Shown: positions 34,901 to 46,500 of the stretch, piece after piece
Numbering within the stretch: position 1 is the first letter of the stretch
Layout of the letters: each line of letters starts with the position of its first letter
NCBI GenBank assembly: GCA_022457155.1
Contig: JAJGOT010000317.1
Span: 62,001 to 126,000, forward strand
Direction of reading: 5' to 3'
Origin: Cladopsammia gracilis
Lineage: Eukaryota > Cnidaria > Anthozoa > Scleractinia > Dendrophylliidae
Length of the DNA: 64,000 nucleotides
Made by a program: the position numbers and the translations under genes
Notes under the pieces: generated by a model
The model's database searches: none
What the model was told of the DNA's origin: nothing
What the model saw: the letters and a program-made list of their open reading frames with translations, nothing else

Positions 34901-36654
34901 ATTCCCGTCATCATGAGGAGGCCAAACATGTGCAGAAAAAATTTGCACAAGATGTTGAAGATCTAGCCAAAGCCATCGAAGAAATGGGAAATCCATTCAC
35001 CGAGAACAGCAACGATCTTCTTGTACTGGACAGTAGAGACCTTGCAGATCCAGCCATTATTGATTCTGTTCGTAAAATTGAGAAATTAGGACAAAAGCAG
35101 TACGACAACTATGTAGAAGAGCGGCTTGTCAATCAAACAAAGTCTGTCTGGGAGCCTATCAAGAAGAACAATTTGGCACTATTTAGCCGACCCCCAGTCC
35201 GAGAAAAGACAAAGTCGCAGCTACAGCTTGCTTCCCTGAAGAATGACTGCTCCCTCTTTTCACGTCTTTACATTGCATCGCAGATCCGCAATGGGAATCT
35301 TGATGAATTTTTCGAGCATGAGAATCAGGCATACCCTCCAGCATTATCCCAAAATGGCAAGTTGAGAACCGGTACTAAGTCTGACCTTGTTAGTTGTCTG
35401 GAAGAATTGGTTAATTCCCGCGAGAATGCCACTTATCCCAGCGTGGAAGTTATCATCCTCGATGGCTCTGTCATTGTAAATATGCTTCGACCAGGTTCAG
35501 CAAAAACTTTCTCGGATTATGCTTCGCAAGTTTTTCTTCCGTACGTAGCGTCCCAGTTGCAGCAAGCAAGTAGAATTGACATCGTTTGGGATGAGTACCG
35601 CCCTGACAGTTTGAAAGCTGAGACAAGAGTTAAGAGAGGAAAGGGAGTTCGAAGACGCGTAGAGGCTTCAACACCAATTCCAGGAAACTGGCAAGAGTTT
35701 TTGCGCACTGATGAAAACAAAGTAGAACTGTTTAGTTTTCTAGCAAATAGAGTGCCATGCATCGAAACCGAAAAGCAAGTTCTCAGCACCATTCAGTCTG
35801 ATATAGTTTGCACCCAGTCAAGAAATGTTTCGAGGCTTACCCCATGTACACAAGAGGAAGCGGACACCAGGATCATCTTGCACTTGGAGGACGCTGTCAC
35901 CGAAGGATTTAACAAAATATCCATTCGTACCGTTGACACCGATGTAGTGGTTTTGGCGGTGGCAGCAGCACAGCGCCATGGCAACACTGAAATCTGGATC
36001 GCTTTTGGTACAGGAAAGAGTTTCCGCTTTTTGGCCGCTCACGAGATGGCTAGAGTACTGGGACCGGACCGATGTACTGCCTTGCCGATGTTCCACGCCT
36101 TTACTGGGTGTGATACTGTTTCATTTTTTGGAGGAAGAGGGAAACGAACTGCCTGGGACACGTGGAGATCCTACAACGATATCACATCGATATTCGTCTC
36201 TTTGGCAAACACCCCAGAGTCGGTGGAGAATTCTGTTACATCACTGGAGCGATTTGTGATTTTGCTGTATGATCGCACCAGCAGCCTAGAAGACATCAAT
36301 CAGGCCAGGAAACACCTCTTTGCGCAAAAAGGCAGGTCGATCGAAAACATTCCACCGACGAAAGCAGCCCTTGTACAGCACATCAAGCGGGCAGTCTATC
36401 AGGCTGGTTATTGCTGGGCACAAGCGACGACTCCAAGCCCTGATCTTCCATGCCCTAGTGAATGGGGCTGGAAAAGAAAAGAGCCATGCAGCTGGGAAGC
36501 CAACTGGACCTCACTGCCAGAAGCAACGGTGGCTTGCAGAGAACTTTTGAGGTGTGGTTGCAAGAAAGGTTGCAAAAAGAATTGCAAATGCTCAAAGGCT
36601 GCTCTGCAGTGTACAGCTCTATGTCAGTGTGGTGGACAATGCACTGAGAACTAG
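31959..36654 (+). CDS. XPG/FEN1-like putative transposase, two exons, about 1530 aa
   Basis: Exon 1 runs 31959-33733 and exon 2 33837-36654; joining CG|G keeps frame and gives KEYRWLQEV. Visible parts: CILC..WHDSC (about residues 25-110) and CFFC..YHVKC (about 148-210), two zinc-binding-like modules; a conserved VDNIDHNPSS..DSFHGTGIS block near 510; then a nuclease-like region with acidic motifs in FEN1/XPG order: ILDGS (D about 1134), VWDEY (D about 1177), QEEADTRI (E1265, E1266, D1268), TVDTDVVVLA (D1292, D1294) and FTGCDTVS (D1351). The tail (about 1495-1530) is RCGCKKGCKKNCKC..CTALCQC, a CXC/Cys8-like finger. The PIN-like assignment is inference from motif order. Role inferred from context: transposase of the enclosing element. 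No stops or frameshifts; apparently intact. Confidence 0.85.
33734..33836 (+). other. Spliceosomal intron in the transposase gene
   Basis: GT at 33734, AG at 33835-33836, 103 bp, branch-like ACTAAAC at about 33804. It carries in-frame stops in the unspliced reading. The decayed copy has continuous homology around this point in separate frames. Confidence 0.85.
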
Positions 36655-37294
36655 GATTTTTCATGGTGACACAGCATTGAATTCTATGCTTTCTATTACA
36701 TGTAGCTTTTATTCTTGGTAGTAAGGAATTCTTAGAACGAAAATCATTATTTTTCCATTTCTGAAGTGGTGTTTTTAAAACAGCAGGAAAGCAGTTTTTC
36801 TATACGAATTTCTCCCTACGTTTGTACCAAGCTCTGCAATCGAACATTTGAAATAGTTTTTTCTACACCATCATTTCGCACTTTTGTCATGTGTATCATA
36901 ATGTGGTATAAGAGAACCAACTTCTGTATTATTCTTCCTTATACCCCATGCTCACACCTCATTTAGTGCTTACATGACGTTTGTAAGTACTAGGGTTGTT
37001 GCCATGACAACAATAAACGGCTGCGACGTGAGTATTGTAATGAGGACACAATAAATACGGTGTAAAAAGCATCCTGACCTTAAAGTGTAATTTCTTCCGT
37101 TAACTATTATAGATTTATTGATGGTAAATGTAAAAAGGCCACGCCCTTTTTAAAAAACGCCGCCATGTTGGTCACGTGACTAATCTGCGAAGGCCCTATA
37201 TCTAATTTTTTTTTAAAAGATATGAACTGCAAGTGTGCCAAGTTTCATTCTTTTATCATAAAAGGCACAATTTTTGCTCCCAACTGCTGGACTA
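36655..37294 (+). other. 3' region of the transposon
   Basis: Non-coding; AATAAA signals at about 37012 and 37050 could end the transposase transcript. The right TIR occupies about 37160-37294. Confidence 0.6.
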
Positions 37295-37334
37295 TGAAAA
37301 AGTGGGGCACTGATGAGAACAGATCCCCCAATGC

Positions 37335-38319
37335 CAGGCGGTATGCGTCACGACTTGCATTGCCCCATGGGTTAATTTGTGGAGCGGCTCATTTTCCCTT
37401 CGTCTCGACGGAGTGAGCAACTCCTACATTTGCTTTATTTAGCCTGAATTTAAATCTAGCGCCTTTTCTTTGGTAAAGTAATCAAATCTACAAGTCTACA
37501 AACGTAAAAAGACTTCGTAAAGGCCGGTTTTTCTTTTTCTCAGAGACACTATTCTGATTTGAATCGAAACATGCATTCCGTTAATAAACAAGACAACCGG
37601 AAAGATCAAATTTATGCACGGGTCAACGCCATGAGGCCTAAATCACGCGAAGACCGCTCTACGTGTTATACAGAACAAACACTGCAAACGCCGACAAAAG
37701 ATGTCACTCTGAACATCAAAACCTGTAAAAGTTTGAATGTTTTCTTCCTTCAACTATAATTGAGGAAAAATAGGCCGAAAAAAGATCAAACAAGAAGATG
37801 ATAAAGGACGCGCGTGACCGCCGCGTGGGCGCAGAAAATTATTGTTTCTCACCAGGAGACCTAGGCAAATTGGTGAACTTATCAATTTTGAACGGCTTCA
37901 ACCAAGAAAACTAAAAGGGGTAGACCCGGGTAGACCCCGAAATTCTCAAAGAAGAAAGGCTAAATTAACTGCATGTCCCAAATTATTGACGAAAAACAAA
38001 CGTGTAAAGGAATGAGAAGTCTAAGAAAAGGTGTGAAAGTTCAGTTTACTATAATGTGGCAATCGAACCGAGTAGGTTTACTTTGAGATCAGCTAAGGCA
38101 GTCATTGTGCTCGAATGTAACATTCAATTGTAGCCATGACGAAGAAGGGATATCTCTCTTTAATTGTGCCTGAAAACATTTTTAATTGGCATCTCTGAAA
38201 TCCTTGAAAAGGAACAATTTTTTCAACTCCACGCGCTGAAATAGCTTCTTGTTTGCCGCGAGGACTATTGTTTAAACAACGGCTTGCTATTGGTCAAATC
38301 TCGTGACGCACACCGCCTG
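37335..38319. mobile_element. Non-autonomous DNA element, CAGGCGGT termini
   Basis: TIR CAGGCGGTATGCGTCACGA at the left; the right end inverted is CAGGCGGTGTGCGTCACGA. Flanking CC(C/T)CAATGC at 37326-37334 and 38320-38328. The unfilled site is seen at about 3004-3012 in copy 1. About 985 bp, no recognisable coding. 8-9-bp duplication and CAGG ends suggest a hAT-type MITE. Confidence 0.8.
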
Positions 38320-38327
38320 CCTCAATG

Positions 38328-38402
38328 CTGTACAGAGAAGTTGTTAGCAGCTAGAAGGGCACGGGTTCCCCTCCTTTTGCAAAAAAAAAAAAATAATAAA
38401 TA

Positions 38403-38455
<53 letters not shown>

Positions 38456-38984
38456 TAAGGCCCAGCCTATAACATTTTCTAAACACGTCTATTGTATAAC
38501 CAAATAATAGGACCCCATTTTAGTCACTAGCGTGAAAATGTAAATAACTTCTGTAAAAATGCAAGGACCACTAGAACAAACTATCGTGTGCCAGCAATTT
38601 ATCTTAGCCCATTTTAAATATTGTAACCGTTTGTTTCCATCTTCACTAAGCTTTCCTAGCCCCTGATGAAGGTTAGTTTTGTCTAACCGAAATATCGGGC
38701 ATATCTTATTAAAATAAATCGAACAAATTTGCTGTCTGATCAGCCTTGCATGTTAAAGTTGTTTTTTTTTTTTGAAAATGTAAACTACGCCCATTTCGTG
38801 AACATAAATTTCTATTGGCTGATTTGCATCATGTGATGTTTTCATGTACGTATTTTAAGTAGACTTATTCTAAAGGTGCGTTACAACGGCATCTTTACCA
38901 TATTCACTATCAATTCTTCTATTTTGTTTTTATTAACCTCACGTTCTAACGCTTTAACGAGATGGCTTTAAGAGCCCTTTGATC
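38328..38984. repeat. Dispersed repeat unit, copy 2 (right part)
   Basis: Corresponds to about 3012-3731, with a shorter AAT array (38390-38455), a deletion of about 40 bp relative to 3291-3330, and the hammerhead-core-like motif at 38663-38692. Confidence 0.9.
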
Positions 38985-39310
38985 AACACTGTTACGGTCA
39001 CTTTTGAAAATGTATGTAGTAACATACGAAACGTCAAGTTTTATATAAAATGAATAAGTTCAATAGCCGCGGTTACACGGAGACCTTTTACCTAGGCAAA
39101 TTTGATTTACCTAGGTAAAATCAATTTAAAGACTTTGGTTCTTGGGCCATCGTAGCTTGATGAGAAATAGAACACAAACCGCGTTGATAAACATATTGAA
39201 CTTATTCATTTTTGATAAAATTTGACGTTTCGTATGCTACTACATACATTTTCAAAAGTGACCGTTAGTGTTGATCAAAGGGCTCTTAAAGCAATCTCGT
39301 TAATGCGTTA
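38945..39310. repeat. Inverted repeat made of PLE ends
   Basis: 38945-39065 and 39195-39310 are reverse complements (TAACG..AACGAGAT, GCTTTAAGAGCCCTTTGATC, then the PLE 3' motif GTATGTAGTA..CATACGAAACGTC). Between them 39139-39190 equals the first bases of the PLE fragment at 15296. So two PLE 3' ends face each other around a short piece of PLE coding sequence. Confidence 0.85.
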
Positions 39311-40864
39311 GATTACAGCTAGATTTTTTTAAGGTGGAAGAAAGGAGAAGATTTAGAGAACGCGTGTTATATTTTTTTTAAAAAAAAAGCTGTCAATTCA
39401 TTGTGGAATTGAGACTAGAGGATAAGATTTTTCTGCGTTTTTTAATTAATTAGCTGAAAAATATGGTCTTGTTGTTATGTAGTATCAAGGTATTTGGTAA
39501 GTGTATTTAAGAAGTTGTCGTATGTTAATTCCTTCTATTGGTGCTCTCCGCTGGAGGCGGTTGACTTTTATTTATTTATTTATTTAGTTGTTTATTTATT
39601 TATATTTATTTTATTTACTTTATTTCAATTTAGAATTTGTTTTGTGTCGACGCAGAGAGAGGCCAATTGTGCATCAGGCGTTGGTATTTGCGCAGCAAGT
39701 TTTGGGCCAATATTAACGAAATATGAATTTAGTTGTTCACAGATGTCTTTCTTATATGTATAACATTTATTGTTACGAAAAAGGTTGGTTATAGGGGGTG
39801 AGGTTTTCTTTTTCCTATTTATTATCGTGCCTATTAAGTTCCAAGTTGCCTTTAAACAGTTTTTATTTAAATTGAATTGAGAGGTAAAATAGTTTTTCTT
39901 AGCAGCCTATAATGGGGGTCATCGAGCATCCAAGAGAGTAAAATTGCTGCGAAGTTCTCAAAGCGACCATGTATTTGCCATGTTTGTTAACTTCCGTGCT
40001 CTACAATGCATGACGTATGTGTTAAAGTACATTTGCGTGACATGCGTAACAAAATGCGCAGTAGAAATGAGCGCGGAGTGTCGACTGCAAGTGCACCAGG
40101 TGTCCACAGGGATACATTTCCGTTCTGCTGAATAAGATAAACGTGGGTTCTGCGAATGAAATAAAGCTTATAATAAATAGAAACTAGCGTGAAGAGAACT
40201 AGCCTGTGTGCAGCCGTCTCCGATTTCCTCGCTCACAAAGGAAATATTACACGTCTGTGCGCAGGCTAGAAGAGAACACACTCCTTGATTCTTAGAGTAG
40301 TTGAACAGTATTATCCAGGCGGTTCGGAGCCGCCATTTTGAACTTTACCTTCGCGATACGCATGTTGTACAGCTAAATTTATGCCATTGGAGAGGCAGCG
40401 ATGAAAAGTTGTTTCGGCCTTACTAGGATTCATTAGTGAGTAGAACATGAATGTTAAGTGCCTTTGCGGAGGCAAACCAGTAGGTTGGTTGAACTTAAAG
40501 AAGTAATTGGCAAGCATATTGATCCGAATATCCACTGATAAAATAAATCTTCAGAAACGATTGGCTAGTAGAGCTGCACAGGCCTACCAGGTTCCCAGGG
40601 TCTTCTCCGCTTTCCCTCGCTTTTAGAGCGGACTAGTATGTGTTCTTACCTAGGAGGTTTGAAAAGATGGAAACAGTGGGGTTGGTGTAATCACATTTGT
40701 TGCCTGCGTGTCAACCCTTTTCAATTTGCAGTTTAGTTGCAGTGGCTGCTTAATGAAGTCAGTTCTTGTTCTTCGGTGCTTAATGTCCGCTACAGGGTTT
40801 TGGTGGGTTTTTCCGTTTCACTGAGTTATGCGTTGTAAGATCTTGTGATACTAAGTTTTTGCTC
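39311..40864. other. Left flank of the Ngaro-type element
   Basis: No recognisable gene. (TTTA)n-type array near 39567-39618. Small hairpin CTAGCCTGTGTGCAG / TGCGCAGGCTAG at 40200-40269. A minus-strand open frame at 40311-40535 has no recognised domain. Confidence 0.4.
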
Positions 40865-40947
40865 TTATGTTTCCATATTTTTAGAATCGTCAAAGACTGA
40901 CCAGTTTCGTGATGGGGCGTGGATTGCGATTGTAACGATAGCCATTC

Positions 40948-41034
40948 CTATTCGCACTGCATATATTACGAACAACGCTATAAAATCTACCACCATGAAT
41001 AAATTACCCCATTGCTGCTCAACTACAGAAGCGG
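40948..41034 (+). repeat. Split direct repeat A1
   Basis: 87 bp, starts CTATTCGCACTGCAT and ends CTACAGAAGCGG; identical in extent to A2. Marks the 5' end of the element. Confidence 0.93.
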
Positions 41035-41110
41035 TATACGACGTTGAACAGTACGCGAGATTATAACCACAGTTCTACTTAAGAAGATAAGTCGAGTGAA
41101 AGGTTCTGAA

Positions 41111-42971
41111 ATGGCCGCAGAGCAACGACCGCGAGATGTGCAATATCCTCAGGCAGTCGAACCTCAAGCCGAACCAGCGCCGCTGGTAGTAGCGCCAAAC
41201 CAGCCGCCTCCGGCTGAGCGACAGGAGCAACCTCAGCCTGCAGGACGAGTAGAAGGGGAAAGAGAGGGAAACGTCGAACTAGAGGTAATTTAAGACACGT
41301 GGAATTTACATTTTCTCATTCTGTTAGTTGTTTACATAGTCGTTAAAATTCGTGTTTCTGACCGAGAAGAACTCGTTTCACTGCGCTTGTTTAGTCCTGG
41401 TTTGCTGTGCTGCATTCAGTCATTGTTTGGAGAGTTAAAATGTTGTATTCTTATCCTTCGCGGTTGTTTCGTTAACTTTATCCTCGTATAAGTTTTGTCT
41501 CCTCGTTCGTTATCGTCGATACATTATGTTAATACATTTATAATTATGGAATATTCTCCAGGTTGTATTCAGTAGTTTTAAAGGTCGGCGTAGTGGTATT
41601 TATTTATATTCCTGCGGTTTCATTTAGATTCGAGTAGGCGTTTAGCCCACTCAGTATTTATTCCGATAAATTAAGTGTGGTCGCGGTCGACCAATAAGTT
41701 AAGTGTGGTCGCGGTCGACCAATAAATTAAGTGTGGTCGCGGTCGACCAATGATTAAGCGTGGTCGCGGTCGATCGATAAATTAAGTGTTGTCGCGGTCG
41801 ACTAATAACTTGAGTGTGGTCGCGCTCGACTAATGAATTAAGTGTGGTCGCGGTCGACTAATACGTTAAGTGTGGTCGCTGTCGACTGAATGTAAGGGTG
41901 GTCGCGGTCGACCAATAAATTAAGTGTGGTCGCGGTCGACCAATAAATTGAGTGTGGTCGCGGTCGACCAATAAATTAAGTGTGGTCGCGGTCGACCAGT
42001 AGATTAAGTGTGGTCGCGGTCGACCAATGGATTAAGTGTGGTCGCGGTCGACCAATAAAGTCTGGTCGCTGTCGACCGAATGTAATTGGGGTCGCGGTCG
42101 ACCAATAAATTAAGTATGGCCGCGGTCGACCAATAAATTAAGTGTGGTCGTGGTCGACTACTGACATCAAATGTGGTCGCTATCGACCGAATGTAAGTAT
42201 GGTCGCGGTCGACCGAATGTAAGTGTGGTCGCGGTCGACTAATACATTAAGTGTGGTCGCGGTCGACCAATAAAAGTGTCGTCGCGGTCGACCAGTAAAA
42301 GTGTGGTCGGGGTCGACCACGAACAATTGACAGGGCCCGAGTGGACTGAGAGAACTGTATGGCAAGTGTCTTAGTGCGCATTTTGTGTTTTGTAGAACCT
42401 GAAGAGAGAGCTCCAAACTTTGAAAAAGAGTATGGAGGATATGACAAAACCTACGGTGGCGACGCTAAGGAAGAAGGCTATGGATTACACGCACAGGCCG
42501 CTGACTGATTTCAATAAATTTGAAGCCCTGGAGATGCTGGAAAATTTGGAACATGGGGCAAGAGACAGCCGGGATGAGAAGGCAGAGTACTACCGTGTCG
42601 CCTGCCAGACGGCGAGAATAAAGATTGATTACCCCAAGGAACATTTCAGGTCCCTTTTGTCACGCCTCCTGGGGGACAAGGATCACCAGACGGTATTTCA
42701 GGCGGTCGCGAAGGTGGAGAAATCCATGGCCAAATGGCGAGGTTCCGGCGAGCAATGGCGAGGCCCCGGTGGGCAATGGCGAGGCTCCGGCGACCGCATG
42801 AGTACATCCTACGGCGGGTGGCCCAGGAGGAATGGATCGGGCCCCAGGTGTTACTACTGTGATAGGGTGGGCCACATCGCGGCTAATTGCTTTAATAAGA
42901 GGAGAGATCAGCGCCCGGGCCCTTATCGCCGGTACCAGCCGACGAAAAATGAGGCTCCAAAAGACCAATAG
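41111..42971 (+). CDS. gag: Gag-like protein of the Ngaro-type element (two exons)
   Basis: ATG at 41111. Exon 1 (41111-41284) is Pro/Gln/Glu-rich and ends at donor GAG|GTAATT; exon 2 starts after TTTTGTAG at 42396 and runs to a stop before 42972. The joined protein has about 249 aa. Exon 2 begins with a likely coiled coil (NLKRELQTLKKSMEDM), has a basic Arg/Gly-rich stretch (repeats of QWRG.GG) and one CCHC zinc knuckle CYYCDRVGHIAANC. This fits a nucleocapsid-like gag that packages the RNA. The 1.1-kb intron holds the minisatellite. Splicing is inferred from sites and frame. Confidence 0.75.
41676..42318 (+). repeat. Minisatellite of GGTCGCGGTCGACC units
   Basis: About 25 copies of a 24-28-bp unit, TAAGTGTGGTCGCGGTCGACCAATAAAT-like with variable spacers. 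Each core contains the palindrome GGTCGACC. It lies inside the proposed gag intron. Confidence 0.95.
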
Positions 42972-43477
42972 GGAGCGCACAACGATGGGATTGGGACATA
43001 GCGTCTATTTCTAAATGATAATAATGTTTAGACGATCATGTAGTGCCGTAACATATTTAAGAGAGTTAAATAATCTAGGACCGACTGAATACTCCTGTGT
43101 GATAATAGCATGTGTGGATCTAATAAAGGAGGAAGCCCTCAGTGATTGTGCAAACTGATATATGTTGTATTTTGTATGATTTTACCCCCACGCTTTACTT
43201 GTCATGGGAATCAGGGGGAAAGAGGCTCGAAGAGCTCTCTAGATTGCCTGGTACGTTGTCATGGCAATAAATAATTTCGGTTTTGTTCATTAATTTATGA
43301 GCTTCACATAATAACGCTCTGCGCAGCCACGGGGAGATGGGAGTTTTGAAAACTGGCTTCAAAACAGCCTCCCGGTCATACTGGGTCGGAACTGCCGTCT
43401 CTCCGCTGGTTTGCACGGGACTTCTTTGTTTCTCGTTAAATTATTCATCTTCGTTCTATTGCTATCGTTTATTGTAG
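42972..43477 (+). other. Gag-pol spacer
   Basis: No frame of note; ends with an acceptor-like TTTATTGTAG at 43468-43477 in frame with the RT ORF, so pol may be expressed from a spliced RNA. Confidence 0.5.
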
Positions 43478-43516
43478 GCAATATACTGGTGTTGGGAAAA
43501 GGATAAGGATTTCGAT

Positions 43517-46500
43517 ATGGTTGTCATAAACGAGGGAACCAAGAGAAATGACATACGTTGGGTGAATTTCATGGGAGATCCCGTGCCAACCAGTGGAGAG
43601 ACGGTGGTAAAAAGGGAGCTGGAGAAAACGGCCCTTTTAGTGGGAAAAGGGGAACTAATAGGAGAAGTGGACCAATTGGTCTTCAGAGACCCCAATAGCT
43701 TTGTCGCGGGCGAATTACACGAACATGCGGCACAATGGGCGAATATTGCTGCAACAGCGCCGATCGAAAACCGTGTCGAGGTATTAGAATGGATCGAGAG
43801 AAAGGTATCGATTTTCTCCTTTTTTCAACACTTTAAAGGAACTTTCAAAGGAGAGAACTATGATTCGGACTGCCCACCTAGTAGGTCATTTCGCAATAAT
43901 GTCTCGTGCAAATCGTTTGGTGAGTTTATTCGGAAAACTCTCCTGGCTCGTCTAAAGACTGGGGCCATATCGTTACTGGGGAAAGTTGGGCAAACAGAGG
44001 CCCCGCATATCGTGCTACCGCTGACCGTCGAGCCCACAAAGCCTCGACTGTGTCAGGACGCGCGATACTTGAATTTGTGGATGCAAGACAAACCTTTCTC
44101 TTTGGATAAAATCACGGATCTGCCCCGGTACGTTCCGAAGGACTCCTTCCAGACTGTGCTGGACGACAAATCCGGCTACGATCATCTCCTCCTAACTGAA
44201 GATAGTCGCACTTATTTTGGCATTCAGTGGGGCGGATGGTATTTTGTTTATAACACACTTCCATTTGGGTGGAAAATTTCTCCTTATATTTATCATTCCA
44301 CGGGCTTAATGGCGTCTAACTACTTTCGGTCCCTCGGAATACCATGTTCCCTTTATATTGACGATCGGCATAATGGTGAGCTCCAAGTACCATTAGACGG
44401 TGGCGCGTACGCGGGCCTGGAAAGTTCTGAACAGAGGCATTTCGCCGCGGCCAAGTCAGCAATCTTTCTAGTGGCCTTTTATCTGGTTCGGCTAGGCTAT
44501 TTTTTAGGTCTGGCAAAGTCCACGTTGATTCCCCAAAAGATCGTCTCATACCTGGGTTTTCTCGTGGACTCTAGTAGAGAAGTATTCCATTTGAAGGCAG
44601 ACAAACAGAGGAAGTTTGTTGAATTGATAAAAGCTATTTTGGCAAGTCGCTGGGTCCTGGTTAAGACTCTGCAGCGGATAACGGGAAAATGCGTCTCGTT
44701 TTCACTGGTGGTGCCCGGAGCAAGGCTGTTCACAAGGGAAATGAATGCGGCAATTTCGATTGGTCTGCGTAAAATGAAACCAGTGCACGTTCAAGGCGCA
44801 CTCCGGGAGGAGATTGCGCACTGGTTATTCCTTGAACAGTGGGATCAACCCATAGGGTGGCGAGAGGAGAGGCATTTACAAGTGAAGCTCGCATCAGATG
44901 CCTCTCAGTCTGGTTGGGGTGGGGTCATCCTATCACCGTTTACACAAGAAGCGTCTGACTATTGGACAGAAGAGGAGGTGGGTCTGGATACCTCGACTAA
45001 GGAGGCCCTAGCAGTTGACCATGTGCTGCGCGCATTTACTAATCATGTAACTAATGCGCGAGTTGACATAATGGTTGACAACCAAGCCGTAGTACATGTT
45101 TGGAATCACCAAGGGGGTCGCAGTCTTTCATTAAACAAGGCAATTAAAAAACTGTTCTTTACTACAACAGAACTGAATATATTACTGCGTTTGTCGTATG
45201 TTTCCACCCATTTGAATCCAGCTGACTCCCCCTCGCGAAGATTATCGCACCTTGATGTGAAACTAGCTCCCCGGGTATGGCGCATGGTACAACAGCAATT
45301 TGGAGGTCCCGATGGCCACTCCTGCGATCTCATGGCCCTAGATTCCAATGCCATGACTGACAAGACAGGCACGCCTTTGCCACACTTCACGCCATACCCT
45401 TCTCCAGGATCATTGGGTGTTAATGTGTTTGCACAAGATCTTACGCGGTTTCCGTCGGTGATGCAGAACCCGTACGTGTTTCCCCCGAGTGAACTGGTAG
45501 GCCCGGTTTGGAGGTATCTCAGGTCCTGTGGGCAGCCCTGCACGATGGTGGTGATTGATAGCTACCCCAGACAATTCTGGTGGCCTTTGTTAGAGGGATC
45601 TGCACAGAGGAGAAGCCGGCTTGTGAGGCGTAGCGACACAGCTACTTTACTCTACCCCTCAAAGGAGGGTTGGCTCCCTGGAACGTCGGCCCGAGGGGAC
45701 ATTTGGGCCTTCCGCGTGGTATTTTAGAGAACTGTAATATAATGATTATGAGACATCGGGCGATACGAGAAACATGATTTTCTATGTCGTATAGAATAGG
45801 AGGTGCTCAGAACTGAATTACTTACTAATAAAACCTGATATAATCGTGATAACCGTTTCTTTGTTTGTGTCATAGGATCTACCGATAATAGCCAAGTTGT
45901 TTACCCCTTCCGTTAGGTGCCCAGTATGCGCTCATGCCAATGATCAGGATTTTCGTTATTGCCAGCGATGTGGCTACAATAGACGAGTTCGGTTCCCTAG
46001 CGCGGCGAAGAAGAAGGATATAAATCTCGAACGAATTGAACAGAGGTTGCAGCAATTATGGAATTTTGACCGTGCGACGAGTTATACTAAGCAAAAGGAC
46101 TCTTTGAAACAGGAATTAGAGGCTTTTCTGTCGGCGCTCCCAGGCTACGTTACCTTGGAAACCGTAACACCCCGGGATATATGTCGCTTTCTTGTCTACA
46201 AAGACAAGGATGGGAAGACCCAGGTGCACCGCAACGCTTGTGAATTTCTGGGGAAAAGAGGGAGGTTTCACTGTGGGTGCCCGACACATCTTTCTTACAA
46301 AACGGTGGACTCCTATATAGGAAAACTAAGGGCGATATTCCACGCGATGGGAAGAGATGGGGATTGGGACAAACGTTTATGTTTAGGTAATCCGGCGGCT
46401 GACAAATCAGTTAAAGATTACTTGAAATTAGTCTCCGCTGAACAACTGCAGGCACGGATAACCCCCAAGCAGGCGACGCCATTTTTTGTAGATAAACTGG

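Larger units (their letters stand above)
29474..37294 (+). mobile_element. Intact DNA transposon, TAGTCC termini, 3-bp TSD (Academ-like)
   Basis: Left TIR TAGTCCAGCGGTTAAGTG; right end inverted TAGTCCAGCAGTTGGGAG. TIRs of about 135 bp continue with AATTGTGCCTTT, GATATAGGGCC and TCACGTGACC blocks. Flanking TGA at 29471-29473 and 37295-37297. The empty site is present as GTCTTGAAAAAGTGG at 2971-2985, fixing both ends exactly. Cargo is one two-exon gene (31959-36654). A TA-MITE (31082-31845) and a tRNA-like patch (30424-30500) lie in the 5' part. 29610-31080 is otherwise without recognisable genes. Confidence 0.93.

Noticed and set aside
31959..36654. KDZ-type (Kyakuja/Dileera/Zisupton) transposase because of the CXC motif
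   Set aside because: The CXC tail is C-terminal, the target duplication is 3 bp not 8, and the nuclease-like motifs are of FEN1 order.
33841..36654. Separate second gene starting at TTG 33841
   Set aside because: Consensus intron 33734-33836 joins it in phase to the upstream frame; no ATG near the start.
34911..36664. Several minus-strand frames opposite the transposase
   Set aside because: Shadows of the strongly coding plus strand; no independent domain.
43195..43416. Minus-strand frame beside pol
   Set aside because: No domain; lies in the gag-pol spacer of the element.
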